Part shown: piece by piece, positions 61,895 to 64,000 of the stretch
Position numbering within the stretch: the stretch's first letter is position 1
How the letters are laid out: each line of letters starts with the position of its first letter
Assembly: GCA_000145985.1 (NCBI GenBank)
Contig: CP002098.1
Location: forward strand, 496,001 to 560,000
DNA length: 64,000 nucleotides
Origin: Ignisphaera aggregans DSM 17230
GTDB lineage: Archaea; Thermoproteota; Thermoprotei_A; Sulfolobales; Ignisphaeraceae
Direction of reading: 5' to 3'
Program-made: the position numbers and the translations under genes
Notes under the pieces: generated by a model
Databases searched by the model: none
What the model saw: the letters and a program-made list of their open reading frames with translations, nothing else
Told to the model about the DNA's origin: nothing

Positions 61895-63176
61895 CTAGAG
61901 ACACCGGGATTGGAATTAGATTTACAAAAGATGCGAGAAGTTTGTTGAAGACAAGCCTCTTCTCTACTTTGAATGGTTCTATAAATCTATTATCAATTCT
62001 TCTATATACCTTAAAGCTATGTTCCATAGATTTAATAAGCTCTGGAAAGTCTATGTACCGCTCTACACACTTCTCTAGACCTGAGCTATCCAAGACCATC
62101 TCTACATAGTAACTACCCGAATTTACAACAGGGATCTGCTTCTCTCTTCCACCAATATCTATCGCAAGTTTGTAGAAGCTATTGGTTATAGCTAGATATA
62201 TATCGCTAAACCCTGTAAATCTTACCTCAGCTAGGGTATTCGATACAAAGTTTTGTATAGATAGTGGTGATAGTGAATAGTCATAGTGATACACATAGAG
62301 TTTATATCTATTTCCAATACCCATATAGATAGATGTTATATAGCGGTAAAACTCCTTTATAACCCCATATAGATCTCCATATCGTCTAATCCCCAGATCT
62401 GGCTGGATAATAGTTAGAGACTCTACGGTTCTTCTAATACTCTTCTTAAAACCTAGACCCAGTATAGATGCAATTGTTGTGAGATTAGATAGTTTGCTAA
62501 GCCCAATACTATCATCTACAACCACAGTAGAAACATATGTATTGGGGGTTCCAACAACGGTTTGATAGACATACATTTTTCCATAGGCTCCAGCTTTTCT
62601 AGCTCTATCCATAGGAACCCCTACAGCCATATACCTTACATCTCTAGGAGATATACAAAGCCTTTTGATAACACCTTGTCTATCATCTCTAGTTCTCATC
62701 AAGATTATATCCAGTAGTGGGAGTATCCATAGAGGTGCCATACACCTAGAGGGAATCTCAACACCATATTTCCTAGAGATATCATTTCTAATAGACTTTG
62801 GTACCTCTATAAGGCCTCCCCAGATATAGGAGATTTGGCTAAGTAGTCTATGTGGAATCTCCAATAGATTTGCAGTAAATTCAACAATATCTCTAGTCTC
62901 TATAAATCGGAGAGCTGGAGATACATAGAAGATCCTATTTGATGAACCGATAATAAGCCCTTTATCTTCCTCAACATCAATTAACTCAAGAAGCGATTCA
63001 ACACTATTTCCATAAACATCAATTTTCTCAAGGGTTAGATACATCATTAGAAGTCCATAGATTTGTGATGCAGATATATGGCTAAGGGATTCTCTATATG
63101 TAGCACTTGTTATACCTCCCCATGGCCTTGTAGCTGAAACCTGGTCTAGACTCATTACAAGGCTGTATATAGGCAT
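61884..63176 (-). CDS. Cas5-like (Csx10/Csm4/Cmr3 class) RAMP subunit
   Basis: 430 residues. ATRPWGGITSATYRESLSHI followed by SASQIYGLLMMYLTL (about 15-50) fits the Cas5-group N-terminus in which a hydroxyl-rich S-x-I/L-x-G loop precedes the first helix; MAVGVPMDRARKAGAYGKMY (about 200-219) parallels the GI..DR.TG.A..G.LY motif of Cmr3. It would hold the crRNA 5' handle. Downstream of cas10 by 3 bp. Assignment within the group is uncertain. Confidence 0.68.
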   Translation of the reverse strand: MPIYSLVMSLDQVSATRPWGGITSATYRESLSHISASQIYGLLMMYLTLEKIDVYGNSVESLLELIDVEEDKGLIIGSSNRIFYVSPALRFIETRDIVEFTANLLEIPHRLLSQISYIWGGLIEVPKSIRNDISRKYGVEIPSRCMAPLWILPLLDIILMRTRDDRQGVIKRLCISPRDVRYMAVGVPMDRARKAGAYGKMYVYQTVVGTPNTYVSTVVVDDSIGLSKLSNLTTIASILGLGFKKSIRRTVESLTIIQPDLGIRRYGDLYGVIKEFYRYITSIYMGIGNRYKLYVYHYDYSLSPLSIQNFVSNTLAEVRFTGFSDIYLAITNSFYKLAIDIGGREKQIPVVNSGSYYVEMVLDSSGLEKCVERYIDFPELIKSMEHSFKVYRRIDNRFIEPFKVEKRLVFNKLLASFVNLIPIPVSLDAT

Positions 63177-63179
63177 AGC

Positions 63180-64000
63180 CTACAGCCCTCTCTCTATATT
63201 TTTAAATGTGTTGAATACACCGTATCTAGGTGATGAAACAATGTATTGGGTGTTAGCTATAATATATCTCACAAGTCTCTTTGTAGCTACCATACCAAGT
63301 TCGTCATAGACTATATCAAGAATTTTGTCAAGTGTATCAATAACACATCTAATGTTTCTCTTCTCTAATAGGCAATAGCTATAAACCTTTGCAAAGACAT
63401 CTATAAGCTCTGATCTATTGAGATACTCAGTAAAGCTATTTCTAATGATATTATCTTGTTCTAGAACAGTATTCGGAATAAGAATTACTATGGGTTCTAC
63501 AAACCATTGTTCTGAAGGCTCGGGATATACAATGGAGTCTAAGCTAAATACAGCTATGCTATCTCTAGCCACATTCTTCACCTGGTCTAGAACACTAGAG
63601 AGAATCTTCATAGCTACATATAGTGGGAATTTGGGGTGGATTATGATTGCTACTGAAGAAAGTGTAGAGATTTTGTATCTCTTCAAAATATCTCTTATAC
63701 CCTCAGTATCCTCTCTCATAACAATCTGTAGAGCCTTTATAGCCATATCGATGACAAGACCTCTAAATCTCTTTATATGTTCAAAAAGATTAGACAGTCT
63801 CTCCTCGGGTCTACGTCCAGTTAGAGTAGATATGAATAGATTTTCGTCTCCTCCTATATACACTATAAGCATTCTCAATGGCGATAGATAGGAAATAGCT
63901 AGCGATTTTTTGAGTATATGCATCATTATATATTCAATAGCATAGTCCCATATATATGTAAGGGGGTTTCTCTCTTCATCAACATCTAGATGTAGTAGAT
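63180..64000 (-). CDS. cas10: Cas10, C-terminal part (gene continues beyond window)
   Basis: The frame is open from the window edge (LHLDVDEERNPLTYIW...) through the first internal ATG and ends at 63180, so 273 codons of the C-terminus are visible. LRMLIVYIGGDENLFISTLT is the palm motif, GGDE in place of GGDD. TLSSVAIIIHPKFPLYVAMK then ILSSVLDQVKNVARDSIAVF is the typical strand-helix following it (SaGI...hxk.Pl...a..lL...K). Cas10 makes cyclic oligoadenylates and senses target RNA; whether GGDE is active is open. HD domain lies outside the window. Confidence 0.8.
   Translation of the reverse strand, partial: LLHLDVDEERNPLTYIWDYAIEYIMMHILKKSLAISYLSPLRMLIVYIGGDENLFISTLTGRRPEERLSNLFEHIKRFRGLVIDMAIKALQIVMREDTEGIRDILKRYKISTLSSVAIIIHPKFPLYVAMKILSSVLDQVKNVARDSIAVFSLDSIVYPEPSEQWFVEPIVILIPNTVLEQDNIIRNSFTEYLNRSELIDVFAKVYSYCLLEKRNIRCVIDTLDKILDIVYDELGMVATKRLVRYIIANTQYIVSSPRYGVFNTFKNIERGL

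Noticed and set aside
1-64000. Search for tRNA and rRNA genes
   Set aside because: No T-arm GTTCGAATCC-type sequence with matching acceptor stem and no conserved rRNA blocks seen by eye. A tRNAscan-SE run would be needed to exclude intron-containing or split tRNAs.

Overview
The window is AT-rich archaeal DNA of crenarchaeal type. Signs are purine-rich codon use (AGA/AGG Arg, ATA Ile), TATA-like boxes about 25-35 bp upstream of starts, archaeosine-pathway genes, TldD/TldE proteases, a two-subunit class I fumarase, box C/D sRNA genes with 12-nt guides, and crenarchaeal-type CRISPR repeats ending in ATTGAAAG. The gene set fits a hyperthermophilic Desulfurococcales/Ignisphaera-like organism; that placement is inference. 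No rRNA gene was seen, and no tRNA gene was recognised by eye.

Layout. 1-6.4 kb: end of a DUF2139-like gene and a complete oligopeptide/oligosaccharide ABC importer operon on the minus strand. 6.7-13.5 kb: macro-domain protein, TtuA/Ncs6-type tRNA thiolase, THUMP RNA methylase and an MBL-fold hydrolase, separated by gene-poor stretches holding several box C/D sRNA genes, hairpins and decayed genes. 13.5-18 kb: HEPN remnant, HhH-GPD DNA glycosylase, two coiled-coil/PD-(D/E)XK proteins, an orphan antitoxin and a winged-helix protein. 18-38 kb: mostly housekeeping and transport: DMT permease, KaiC-like ATPase joined to a GH5 glycosidase, fumarase, acylphosphatase, SSS symporter, two ArsB/NhaD-type permeases (one with an in-frame amber), GuaA, QueD-QueE-QueC, a methyltransferase, TldD/TldE, a metallopeptidase and ProC.

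38.2-51.3 kb: two divergently oriented CRISPR arrays (9 and 10 repeats of 24 nt) whose leaders form an inverted repeat of about 300-350 bp around an 8-9 kb block (YdjM-like, MoaC, DUF5591, small membrane proteins, and a cobalamin/iron-type ABC importer fused into an operon with a radical SAM gene). A GC-richer cassette encoding a PqqD-like protein and an MFS exporter lies between an orphan CRISPR repeat and the leader-distal end of array 1, as if it had landed inside the array.

52.4-64 kb: a Csa3-like CARF-HTH regulator, then a tightly packed ten-gene minus-strand type III CRISPR-Cas operon: Cas10 (cut by the window end, GGDE instead of GGDD), a Cas5-like subunit, several divergent Cas7-like RAMPs, a Cas11-like small subunit, an orphan 59-residue protein, a 578-residue probably RAMP-derived protein and a 457-residue protein with a C-terminal CARF-like region. 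The composition recalls the multi-RAMP Csm (III-D) complexes of Sulfolobales, but several subunits are not recognisable. This operon and the cassette in the array are the most novel parts. No cas1, cas2, cas4 or cas6 is present in the window.
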